From contig CACJMJ010000010.1 of assembly GCA_902594485.1 (NCBI GenBank), positions 1 to 33,205 of the forward strand: 33,205 nucleotides of DNA. Direction: 5' to 3'. Positions 24,639 to 32,402 of the stretch are shown in pieces. Position numbers and translations under genes: made by a program. Numbering within the stretch: the first letter of the stretch is position 1; every line of letters begins with the position of its first letter. The DNA is from an uncultured Bacteroidota bacterium (GTDB taxonomy: Bacteria > Bacteroidota > Bacteroidia > Flavobacteriales > Flavobacteriaceae). The notes below the pieces were generated by a model, which saw only the letters and a program-made list of their open reading frames with translations, was not told the origin of the DNA and searched no databases.

Positions 24639-25886
24639 ATGAAACATTTATATATTAAAATTTTTATTGCCTTACTTGTAATAGTATCATGTAGTAAGGA
24701 CTCTGATGAAGATTATGGTCAAAATAGTTCTCAGAGTAATGTTCAAACAACAACAAATAGTTCTAGTGGCTCGACAACTGGTACTACAACAGGTACTTCA
24801 ACTGGCACTACAACGGGTACTTCAACTGGCACTACAACTGGCACTACAACTGATAGCTCTTCAAGCCAAGGAGATACTTTTGATAGAGGTTCAATTTTAG
24901 CAAACTATTCTGAAAATATTATTATACCAAGATATAATACATTCAAATCATCTATGGATATCCTAAAAAATAGTATTGAGACTTTTGTTAATTCTCCTAA
25001 TTCTGATAATTATGATGCACTTCAAACTGACTGGATAGATTCATATAAAAAATGGCAATATGTTGAAGTTTTTAATATCAGTAAAGCGGAGGAAATTATG
25101 TATGGATTAAAAATGAACACCTACCCAGTTAGTAAAGAAAGAACTGATAATAATATTGATGAAGGAAAAACTGATCTTACGAATCCTAATGATTGGTCTG
25201 CCCAAGGTTTTCCTGGACTAGATTATATGCTTCACGGAATTGGTGAAACAAAAGATGCTGTAATTGAATTATACAGTTCTGAATCAAAATATGGCAATTA
25301 TTTACTCACTTTAGGTTCTGTAATGAATGAGAATACCATCCAAGTTGTTGATGATTGGACTACGTATAAAGATGTTTTTAATTCATCTGTAGATAATACT
25401 GCTACATCAGCATTCAATATGATGGTCAATGATTTTGTATATTATTTTGAAAAAGGTCTTAGAACAAACAAAATTGGAATTCCTGCTGGAAGATTCTCCT
25501 CTACTCCACTTCCTGATAAAATTGAAGCCTATTATTACTCAAAAAACTCTTTTGGAAATCTTTCAAAAACTCTTGCTCTAGAATCAAGAAAGGGAGTTGA
25601 AGAATTATTCCTTGGTTTAAACTCAGATGGTGTCGAGGGTCCTAGTTACAAATCTTATCTAGACTATCTTGAAACAGAAATAGGAAATAGTGTAAAAACT
25701 AAATTGGAAGAAGCAACTTTAAGTTTAAATGATTTACAAGATAATTTCTTAACTCAAATTGCAGAAAACAATACTTTGATGCTAGTCGCTTTTGATGCAC
25801 TTCAAACAATTGTTGTAAATTTAAAGACTGACATGTTATCTAACTTTAACATTGCGGTAGACTACACTGATGCAGATGGTGATTAA
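24639..25886 (+). CDS. Imelysin (peptidase M75-like) family lipoprotein
   Basis: A 415-residue lipoprotein: MKHLYIKIFIALLVIVSC places the lipidated Cys at 18. A spacer of Ser/Thr/Gly repeats (about 28-75, six GTxT units) leads to an all-helical imelysin domain. That domain carries the family landmark QGFPGLDYMLHG (188-199) and a C-terminal half with similar helices, as in the two-bundle fold. Imelysin proteins include bacterial iron-regulated IrpA and EfeO-like ferric-binding proteins; despite the peptidase M75 label, proteolysis is not shown for most. It is probably exposed on the outer membrane or periplasmic face and works with the TonB receptor two genes on. The HTTM gene follows after 13 bp. 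Confidence 0.88.
   Translation: MKHLYIKIFIALLVIVSCSKDSDEDYGQNSSQSNVQTTTNSSSGSTTGTTTGTSTGTTTGTSTGTTTGTTTDSSSSQGDTFDRGSILANYSENIIIPRYNTFKSSMDILKNSIETFVNSPNSDNYDALQTDWIDSYKKWQYVEVFNISKAEEIMYGLKMNTYPVSKERTDNNIDEGKTDLTNPNDWSAQGFPGLDYMLHGIGETKDAVIELYSSESKYGNYLLTLGSVMNENTIQVVDDWTTYKDVFNSSVDNTATSAFNMMVNDFVYYFEKGLRTNKIGIPAGRFSSTPLPDKIEAYYYSKNSFGNLSKTLALESRKGVEELFLGLNSDGVEGPSYKSYLDYLETEIGNSVKTKLEEATLSLNDLQDNFLTQIAENNTLMLVAFDALQTIVVNLKTDMLSNFNIAVDYTDADGD
24780..24851 (+). repeat. Six 12-bp repeats encoding GTxT units
   Basis: Six consecutive units of the form GG(T/C)ACT(A/T)CAAC(n), alternating GTTT and GTST codons. In-frame change in copy number would lengthen or shorten the spacer between the lipid anchor and the imelysin domain. 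The Thr/Ser density makes it a plausible O-glycosylation region. Confidence 0.9.
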
Positions 25887-25899
25887 CTAACATATTTCA

Positions 25900-27255
25900 T
25901 TGAATATTTCAAAATATTTAAATAAAAAACAAGACTCTTCAAGCCTAGCAATTTTTCGACTAGGCTTTGGTTTTTTAATGCTATATAGCACTATAAGAAT
26001 ATGGTATAAAGGGTGGATTAGGGAGTTGTATATCGATCCATCATTTCATTTCTCGTATTATGGCTTTGAATGGGTAAAACCAATTGGAGACTATACTTAT
26101 TTAATCTTTTTATTATGTGCAATATCATCATTTTTTGTAGCAATTGGATATAAATATAGAATCTCAATTATTTTACTCTTCTTAAGTTTTACATATGCAG
26201 AGCTAATGGATAAAACAACTTATCTTAACCATTATTATTTGGTTAGCCTGATAAGTTTTCTAATGATCTTTTTTCCTGCAAACGCAAAGTTTTCAATAGA
26301 TAATTTAATTAGTAAAAAATCATACGAATTTATACCCAAGTGGAATGTAGACGCCATAAAATTAATGATCTGTATAGTATACTTTTATGCAGGAATTGCA
26401 AAGATTAATAGTGATTGGCTTATTGATGCTCAACCATTAAAAATCTGGTTAACATCCAAATATGATCTTCCAATTTTTGGTGGTACATTATTTCAGATGG
26501 ATTGGGTTCATGTTTTTTTTAGTTGGGCTGGTATGTTTTATGATCTCTTAATTGCATTCATTTTATTGTATAGAAGGACAAGACCATTTGGATTTTTTCT
26601 TGTAATAACTTTTCATATAATGACAGCGATTCTTTTTCCTGCGATAGGTATGTTCCCTTACATAATGATTACATCTTCTATAATTTTTTTAGAGCCGCAA
26701 ACTCATAAAAAAATATTAGATAGAGTTTCTTCTATATTTAGAAAATACTTCCAAAAAGTGTCTTCTATATCAAATTATAATTTCAAAAAAGCTAAATTTT
26801 CTCAAACTATTTTAGTCATTTTCTTTTCTATCCAGTTACTTTTTCCATTTAGATATTTTCTTTACCCTGGAGAATTATTTTGGAATGAACAAGGATATAG
26901 ATTCTCTTGGAGAGTTATGCTTATAGAGAAAAAAGGGTTCACAGAGTTTAAAATAGTTGACGGAGAAACATCAGAATCATTTTATGTTTTAAATGAAGAG
27001 TTTTTAACTGAGTTTCAAGAAAGACAGATGAGTTTTCAACCAGACTTTATACTAGAATATGCACATTATCTTGGTGACTATTACAATAATAATGGGTATA
27101 ATAATGTTGAAGTTTATGCAGAGAGTTATGTGACATTAAATGGAAGGGAAAGTAAAGTATTTGTTGACCCAAATATTGACTTAATGAAAGAAGAGAGAGG
27201 CTTTTCAAACAAAGAATGGATAACAGAATTAGAGGATGAAATTAAAGGTTTTTAA
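25900..27255 (+). CDS. HTTM / vitamin K-dependent gamma-carboxylase-like membrane protein
   Basis: A 451-residue protein with an N-terminal multi-helix HTTM domain (about 12-265) and a soluble C-terminal part. Similarity to human gamma-glutamyl carboxylase can be read by eye. MDKTTYLNHYYL (103-114) corresponds to DKTSWNNHSYL with its catalytic His160; YFYAGIAKINSDWL (161-174) corresponds to YFIAGVKKLDADW with catalytic base Lys218, here K168. IGMFPYIMITSS corresponds to IGMFSYVMLASS. The C-terminal EYAHYLGDYY and SYVTLNGRESKVFVDPNIDL match the enzyme's C-terminal segment too. Carboxylases turn Glu to Gla using reduced vitamin K; this organism's menaquinone would be the analogue. The start is TTG (25900): an in-frame stop lies 9 bp upstream and no ATG occurs before residue 27. 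It overlaps the TonB receptor gene by 20 bp. Confidence 0.88.
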   Translation: MNISKYLNKKQDSSSLAIFRLGFGFLMLYSTIRIWYKGWIRELYIDPSFHFSYYGFEWVKPIGDYTYLIFLLCAISSFFVAIGYKYRISIILLFLSFTYAELMDKTTYLNHYYLVSLISFLMIFFPANAKFSIDNLISKKSYEFIPKWNVDAIKLMICIVYFYAGIAKINSDWLIDAQPLKIWLTSKYDLPIFGGTLFQMDWVHVFFSWAGMFYDLLIAFILLYRRTRPFGFFLVITFHIMTAILFPAIGMFPYIMITSSIIFLEPQTHKKILDRVSSIFRKYFQKVSSISNYNFKKAKFSQTILVIFFSIQLLFPFRYFLYPGELFWNEQGYRFSWRVMLIEKKGFTEFKIVDGETSESFYVLNEEFLTEFQERQMSFQPDFILEYAHYLGDYYNNNGYNNVEVYAESYVTLNGRESKVFVDPNIDLMKEERGFSNKEWITELEDEIKGF

Positions 27256-29659
27256 AATATTAATTATTCTGAGTTTTAACTCACTATTCTCTCAGGAGAA
27301 TTTAAGTGGAGTTATTATAAGCGAATCAACTAATCTACCACTTGAAAATGTGACAATTTTCAACTCTGAAACAAATGAAATCTCTTATAGTGATTCTGAG
27401 GGTAAGTTTATTATTTCAATAAATAATATTGATTCAGAAATAAACTTTTTTCTTGAAGGATATAACCTTTTATCTAAAATTTTCGGTCCACAAGTTTCAG
27501 AATCAAATAATGTCACTATTAGATTGGCTCCAAGAATTGAGGAATTAAATGAAGTTGTGGTAAGGGCAAACCTAAAAAAGATTTTTCAAATTAAAAGATT
27601 TCAAGATGTTGAGGGAACAAGAATATATGCTGGGAAAAAGAATGAGGTGATTCTTATTGATGTTTCAATGGCAAATCTTGCATCAAATAATGCCCGTCAA
27701 ATTTATAATCAGATTCCAGGACTCAATATATATCAAAATGATGATGCTGGACTTCAACTTAATATAGGTGGAAGAGGGCTTAACCCAAATAGAACTGCCA
27801 ATTTTAATACAAGACAAAATAATTATGATATAAGTGCAGATGCATTAGGGTATCCTGAAAGTTATTATACACCACCACCTGAAGGTCTTGAAGAAATTCA
27901 AATATTAAGGGGTGCAGCTTCACTTCAATATGGAACTCAATTTGGTGGGCTTATTAATTTTAAAATTAAGAAACCCAAACCTGAGGAAAGATTTGAGCTG
28001 ATTACTAGAAATACTGCTGGTTCAAATAATCTATTTACAAATTTTACGAGTGTTAGCTCAAGTAATGAAAAATCTAGTTATTATGGTTATGTTAATTATA
28101 AAAATGGAGATGGTTTTAGACCTAACTCTGAGTTTGAATCAATTAATACATTTCAGAATTTCAATTATAATTTAAATGAAAAGTCAAAAATAACAGGAGA
28201 GATAACATACATGGAATATCTTGCTCATCAGGCAGGAGGACTTTCAGATTTTATGTTTGCTAATGATCCTTTTCAAAGTAATAGAGAGAGAAATTGGTTT
28301 GAAATAAAATGGTTTTTATATAATCTAAAATACTTACTTCAAATTTCAGAAGATTCAAGCTTTAGTTTTAATTTTTTTGGTCTAGACGCACAAAGAAATT
28401 CATTAGGTTTTAGAACAAATAGAGTTGATCAAATTGATTATGGTGAAGAAAGAGATTTGATTAAAGGGGACTTCAAAAATTTTGGCTTTGAATCAAGATA
28501 TCTTACTAGCTTTAATTTTTTAAATAAAAAATCTTATCTACTCCTAGGAGCTAAATACTATAATTCATTTTCTCAAAGTGTTCAAGGTCCTGGAAGTAGT
28601 TCTAAGGATGCTGATTTTAATTTTGATTATATAAATTTCCCAAACTATGTAAATCAATCTGAGTACAGTTATCCTAATAATAATTTGGCAATCTTTGGTG
28701 AAAATATTTTTTATATAAATGAAAGTTTATCCATAACACCTGGGTTTAGGTTTGAGAACATAAATACTAGTCTAGATGGTTACTACAGAAAAATTAATCT
28801 AGATGCTGCAGGTAACACAATTTATAATGAAAGATTTGATGAAGAGGATACCAAGAAAAGAAAGTTTCTATTACTTGGTTTAGGACTTAGTTACAAAAAA
28901 AGGGGGCTTGAATTATATACAAATATCAGTCAAAACTTTAGATCTGTAACATTTGCAGATATAAGTATTAGTAACCCTGCTTATGCTATAAATCCTAATA
29001 TTGATGATGAGAAAGGGTTTACATTTGATATAGGTTTTAGAGGAAACTATAAAAAAATGATTTCCTTTGACTCTAGTATTTTTGCACTTATATATAGAGA
29101 CAGGATTGGGTTTATCCAAAAAGTATTTAGTGATGGTAATGTGAAGAGTGAGAGAGGTAATGTAGGGAATGCCCAAATAACAGGTGTTGAATCTTTATTT
29201 GATTTTGATATAAATGAAATTCTATTTAAAAATGAAGATGTAGATTTTAATATTTTTTTTAATTATTCTTATATAGAATCTAAATATTTAAAATCTAATG
29301 AAGTAGGAATAACAGGAAAAGAAGTTGAATTTGTTCCTAAAAATAATTTTAAAACAGGTTTAAAATTTGGTTATAAAGATTTTGCAATTAATTTTCAATA
29401 TTCATACCTGTCAAGTCAATTTACAGACTCTTCAAATGCTATATCAGGAAATCTAAGTGGAGTAATTGGTCAAATTCCTTCCTATGAAATTTCTGATTTA
29501 TCAATGTCATACAAACTAAGAAACATTAAATTTGAAGCTGGAGTCAATAATTTATTTGATGAAATATATTTTACAAGGAGAGCCACAGGATATCCTGGCC
29601 CCGGAATAATTCCTTCTCCTCCAAGAAATAGTTATATAACTTTAGAAATCAAACTATGA
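27236..29659 (+). CDS. TonB-dependent outer-membrane receptor, FecA-like
   Basis: An 807-residue receptor. The signal peptide ends near LFSQ (about 19-20). A carboxypeptidase-regulatory-like beta domain (about 22-100) is followed by the plug (about 125-245), containing QIPGLNIYQNDD, GGRGLNPNRTANF, DALGYPESYYTPPPEGLE and ILRGAASLQYGTQFGG, a set typical of the ferric-dicitrate/FecA branch in Bacteroidota. A 22-strand barrel makes up the rest, ending YITLEIKL. The ligand, probably a ferric chelate, is inferred from plug similarity and the FbpABC neighbours. It starts within the HTTM gene and its stop overlaps the DCC gene start by 4 bp (ATGA). Confidence 0.94.
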   Translation: MKLKVFKILIILSFNSLFSQENLSGVIISESTNLPLENVTIFNSETNEISYSDSEGKFIISINNIDSEINFFLEGYNLLSKIFGPQVSESNNVTIRLAPRIEELNEVVVRANLKKIFQIKRFQDVEGTRIYAGKKNEVILIDVSMANLASNNARQIYNQIPGLNIYQNDDAGLQLNIGGRGLNPNRTANFNTRQNNYDISADALGYPESYYTPPPEGLEEIQILRGAASLQYGTQFGGLINFKIKKPKPEERFELITRNTAGSNNLFTNFTSVSSSNEKSSYYGYVNYKNGDGFRPNSEFESINTFQNFNYNLNEKSKITGEITYMEYLAHQAGGLSDFMFANDPFQSNRERNWFEIKWFLYNLKYLLQISEDSSFSFNFFGLDAQRNSLGFRTNRVDQIDYGEERDLIKGDFKNFGFESRYLTSFNFLNKKSYLLLGAKYYNSFSQSVQGPGSSSKDADFNFDYINFPNYVNQSEYSYPNNNLAIFGENIFYINESLSITPGFRFENINTSLDGYYRKINLDAAGNTIYNERFDEEDTKKRKFLLLGLGLSYKKRGLELYTNISQNFRSVTFADISISNPAYAINPNIDDEKGFTFDIGFRGNYKKMISFDSSIFALIYRDRIGFIQKVFSDGNVKSERGNVGNAQITGVESLFDFDINEILFKNEDVDFNIFFNYSYIESKYLKSNEVGITGKEVEFVPKNNFKTGLKFGYKDFAINFQYSYLSSQFTDSSNAISGNLSGVIGQIPSYEISDLSMSYKLRNIKFEAGVNNLFDEIYFTRRATGYPGPGIIPSPPRNSYITLEIKL

Positions 29660-30057
29660 GTAAAAGCTTAAATAATGAGATTATAATTTATGATGGTATA
29701 TGTGTGCTATGTAATTACTTTATTCAATTTATTTTAGAAAAAGATAGAAAGGCTCATTTTAAAGTAACAAATCTTCAAAGTGAATTTACAAAAACAAAAT
29801 ATCCAGAAATTCTAGCTGTTGATTCAGTTGCAGTTATTTTGGAAAATGGAAAAATTTTGCAAAAAAGTAAAGCAGTCTACTACATTTTACAAAAAATTAA
29901 AGTCTTACTATTAATCAGAGTTTTAATTTATGTTTTTCCAATATTTTTTTCAAATATAGTCTATGACTTTATTGCTCTGATTAGATACAAATTATTTGGA
30001 AAATACTCCTATTGTCCCGTACTCAAAGGGGATTTAAAAAATAGAATAATTGAATAA
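29656..30057 (+). CDS. DCC-family (DUF393) thiol-disulfide oxidoreductase
   Basis: A 133-residue protein with the defining motif YDGICVLCN (D13, C16, C19) near the N-terminus and the family's C-terminal RYKLFGK followed by a Cys-Pro (YSYCPVL). It contains a hydrophobic stretch (about 83-105) that may associate with the membrane. DCC proteins are predicted thiol-disulfide oxidoreductases with a thioredoxin-like fold; the partner is unknown. ATGA overlap with the receptor gene shows translational coupling. DCC domains are often found with HTTM proteins, as here, which suggests it may act on the HTTM enzyme or its quinone; this is inference. Confidence 0.9.
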   Translation: MSKSLNNEIIIYDGICVLCNYFIQFILEKDRKAHFKVTNLQSEFTKTKYPEILAVDSVAVILENGKILQKSKAVYYILQKIKVLLLIRVLIYVFPIFFSNIVYDFIALIRYKLFGKYSYCPVLKGDLKNRIIE

Positions 30058-30096
30058 GAAAAACTTATGAACCTATAACGATATTTTTTAATTACT

Positions 30097-30115
30097 ATTT
30101 AGAATAAATCTATAT
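30097..30115. promoter_or_regulatory. Iron-box-like palindrome upstream of hemA
   Basis: ATTTAGAATAAATCTATAT agrees with 13 of the 14 half-site positions of ATTTAGA-N5-TCTAAAT. It lies about 95-110 bp upstream of hemA and 40 bp after the DCC stop. The rest of 30058-30208 shows only a weak 5-bp hairpin after the DCC gene. Confidence 0.55.
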
Positions 30116-30182
30116 TAAACAAAGGAACTTCAAACAATACTTTTAGAACCTTAAGCGTTATTATTTGTATCCATCTTAAAAT

Positions 30183-30190
30183 TAAATTTG
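30183..30190 (+). promoter_or_regulatory. Candidate hemA promoter
   Basis: TAAATTTG matches the -7 consensus; TTTG at 30164-30167 could be the -33 box, though the 15-bp gap is shorter than the usual 19 or so. Transcription would begin about a dozen bases before the TTG start codon. Confidence 0.45.
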
Positions 30191-30208
30191 CAAATATTAA
30201 TTTAGAAT

Positions 30209-31483
30209 TTGGTTGGTTTAATAAGTCTTAATTACAAAGTTGCCCCTATTGAACTTAGAGAAAGGTTCTACCTAGATGATGCACAAAAAATTGTTTTTCA
30301 TAATCTTTTGAAAAAAAAGGTTGGTGTGGAGGGATTAATGCTCATATCTACATGTAATAGAACTGAAATATATTTCGAGTTTGAGAATCATATAGGTAAC
30401 GAAAATAAGTTTATTCACAGCATAGTTAAAGAGCTCTCAGAATTTAGAAACTTTAAGGACAGTCTCTCACCTTACTTAATAAAGCAAACAGGATCATATA
30501 ACGTATCAAAACATCTGTTTAGACTAGCGTGTGGGCTAGAATCAATGATAATTGGGGAATTTCAAATTGTTGAGCAACTTAAAGAAGCATATGATTTCTC
30601 ATATAAACACAGGATGCTTGGACCTATCTTAAATAGAATGGTTCAAAAATCTTTAGAAACAGGTAAATTTATAAGGACCAATACTAAAATAGATAAGGGA
30701 GCAGTATCAGTGAGTTACGCAGCTGTTGAAAAAGTCCATAAATCTATTGAGATTCTTGAGCCTGAATTTTTATGTGTTGGTCTAGGAGAAACCTCTAAGT
30801 TATCTATCAAACATCTTCATCAAAAAGATTATTCTAATATTAAAATTGCAAATAGAACACTCAATAAATCTAAAGATTTTGCAAAATCTTTAGGTCTCAC
30901 TGCTATAAAATTTGAATCATTTAAAAATGAGCTAGCAAATGTAGATGTTGCCATTTTTTCAACCTCATCTAAAGAGCCATTAATATCAAAAAGCGAATTA
31001 GTCAAAATAAGAAAAGGAATAAAAAAAGAACTTTTAATTATTGACTTATCTGTCCCAAGAAATATTCCAAATGATTGTAGTGACATTTCAAATGTTAAAT
31101 TAATAAATGTTGATGATCTTAAAGATGCAGTAAATCATAACTATAAAAAAAGAAGAAGTCAGATTGTAAAAGCTGAAAAATTTATTGAAGATTTTTTATC
31201 TGATTTTGATGATTGGACTAATTCTCGTCAGTTAAGACCCTCTATATTATCTATAAAAAAACAAATAAAAAATATCGTAATTGAACAAACAATTGAAAAT
31301 GTAAACTCCTCTTCAAATCAATCAGATGCAGACCTTTTTGATTCTGATGGATTTAACAAAAGATTAGATAAGGTTTATGAAAAATTTTCCGACAATCTGG
31401 TGAGAAAGATTAAACAGGCAAGTAACAATGGGAAAGATGAAAAAGCAATCAGTGTAATTAATCAAATATTTCTCGATGATTAA
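30209..31483 (+). CDS. hemA: Glutamyl-tRNA reductase
   Basis: A 424-residue enzyme making glutamate-1-semialdehyde from Glu-tRNA, the first committed step of C5-pathway tetrapyrrole synthesis. The catalytic Cys is C49 in LISTCNRTEIYFE. GLESMIIGEFQIVEQLKEAY and the SVSYAAVE region complete the catalytic domain. An NADPH-binding domain (about 170-310, FLCVGLGETSKLSIKHL and IANRT) and a C-terminal dimerisation helix region follow. The start is TTG at 30209: an in-frame TAG lies two codons upstream and no ATG occurs for over 40 codons, while the family's beta-1 (VGLISLNYKVAPIELRE) begins immediately. An iron-box-like site lies upstream. It overlaps hemC by 8 bp. Confidence 0.96.
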   Translation: MVGLISLNYKVAPIELRERFYLDDAQKIVFHNLLKKKVGVEGLMLISTCNRTEIYFEFENHIGNENKFIHSIVKELSEFRNFKDSLSPYLIKQTGSYNVSKHLFRLACGLESMIIGEFQIVEQLKEAYDFSYKHRMLGPILNRMVQKSLETGKFIRTNTKIDKGAVSVSYAAVEKVHKSIEILEPEFLCVGLGETSKLSIKHLHQKDYSNIKIANRTLNKSKDFAKSLGLTAIKFESFKNELANVDVAIFSTSSKEPLISKSELVKIRKGIKKELLIIDLSVPRNIPNDCSDISNVKLINVDDLKDAVNHNYKKRRSQIVKAEKFIEDFLSDFDDWTNSRQLRPSILSIKKQIKNIVIEQTIENVNSSSNQSDADLFDSDGFNKRLDKVYEKFSDNLVRKIKQASNNGKDEKAISVINQIFLDD

Positions 31484-32402
31484 ATCAATTAAAATTGGTA
31501 CTAGATCTAGCAAGTTGGCATTATACCAGTCTAATTTGGTTAAAGAAAAATTATCAAATTTATCGCCAAGTATAAAAATTTCATTAGTTGAAATCAAAAC
31601 TAAGGGAGATAAGATCCAAGACAGAAATTTAAATAGAAGCATTGATAAAGGGTTTTTTGTTAAGGAGATTCAAGAACATTTATTAGACGACCAAATCGAC
31701 ATTGCTGTTCACAGTCTCAAAGATTTACCTGTTGAGAATTATTCAGATGATATTACCTCAGTAATTTTAAAAAGAGGAAATCACAGTGATGTTTTTTTAA
31801 GTAGAGATAAAAAAAAACTTGTGGATTTTGATCACTCACTAAGAATTGGGACATCATCATTAAGGAGAAAAGCTCAGCTACTCAATATTAATTCTAATTT
31901 AAAAATTGACGATGTAAGAGGTAATGTTGATACAAGAATCTCTAAAATGTTAAAAGGTGAATATGATGGCCTAGTTATGGCTGCAGCTGGAATAGAAAGG
32001 CTTGGCCTTAAAGAATACATTACAGATTATTTTGACACCGAACAAATGCTGCCTGCGCCAGGACAAGGAGCTATTTCAGTTGAGTTTAAGAAAAAAAATA
32101 ATGAATTATTTGATATACTTAAGAATTTAAATGATGATGAAACCAGCCTTTGCACATACTTAGAAAGATCATTTATGAATGAACTAGGTGGAGGATGTAA
32201 TTCACCAATTGGAGCATACTCATTTATTTCTAATAAAAAGAAAAAAATTACTGGTTCCATTCTTTCATTAGATGGAAGGCAACTATACAAACAAAGCTTG
32301 GAAGAGGATATAAATAATGATATTAATATTGGGAAACTTTTAGCTGAAGATCTAATAAAATCTGGAGCTGATAAAATTATAAAAAACTTAACCGTTGAAT
32401 AA
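31476..32402 (+). CDS. hemC: Hydroxymethylbilane synthase (porphobilinogen deaminase)
   Basis: A 308-residue enzyme joining four porphobilinogen molecules. IKIGTRSSKLALYQ opens the family's first domain; the catalytic Asp is D83 in HSLKDLPV; the conserved arginine-rich element is GTSSLRRKAQ and DVRGNVDTR. The dipyrromethane cofactor is attached to C241 in ELGGGCNSPIGAY. Length and domain order are standard. The ATG lies inside the end of hemA and the end overlaps hemD by 8 bp, so the three genes are translationally coupled. Confidence 0.97.
   Translation: MIKSIKIGTRSSKLALYQSNLVKEKLSNLSPSIKISLVEIKTKGDKIQDRNLNRSIDKGFFVKEIQEHLLDDQIDIAVHSLKDLPVENYSDDITSVILKRGNHSDVFLSRDKKKLVDFDHSLRIGTSSLRRKAQLLNINSNLKIDDVRGNVDTRISKMLKGEYDGLVMAAAGIERLGLKEYITDYFDTEQMLPAPGQGAISVEFKKKNNELFDILKNLNDDETSLCTYLERSFMNELGGGCNSPIGAYSFISNKKKKITGSILSLDGRQLYKQSLEEDINNDINIGKLLAEDLIKSGADKIIKNLTVE

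Noticed and set aside
24706-24900. 64-residue Leu/Gln-rich frame overlapping the imelysin gene
   Set aside because: A frame-shifted reading of the 12-bp repeats; LQLALQLVLQ repeats are a product of the GTxT codons.
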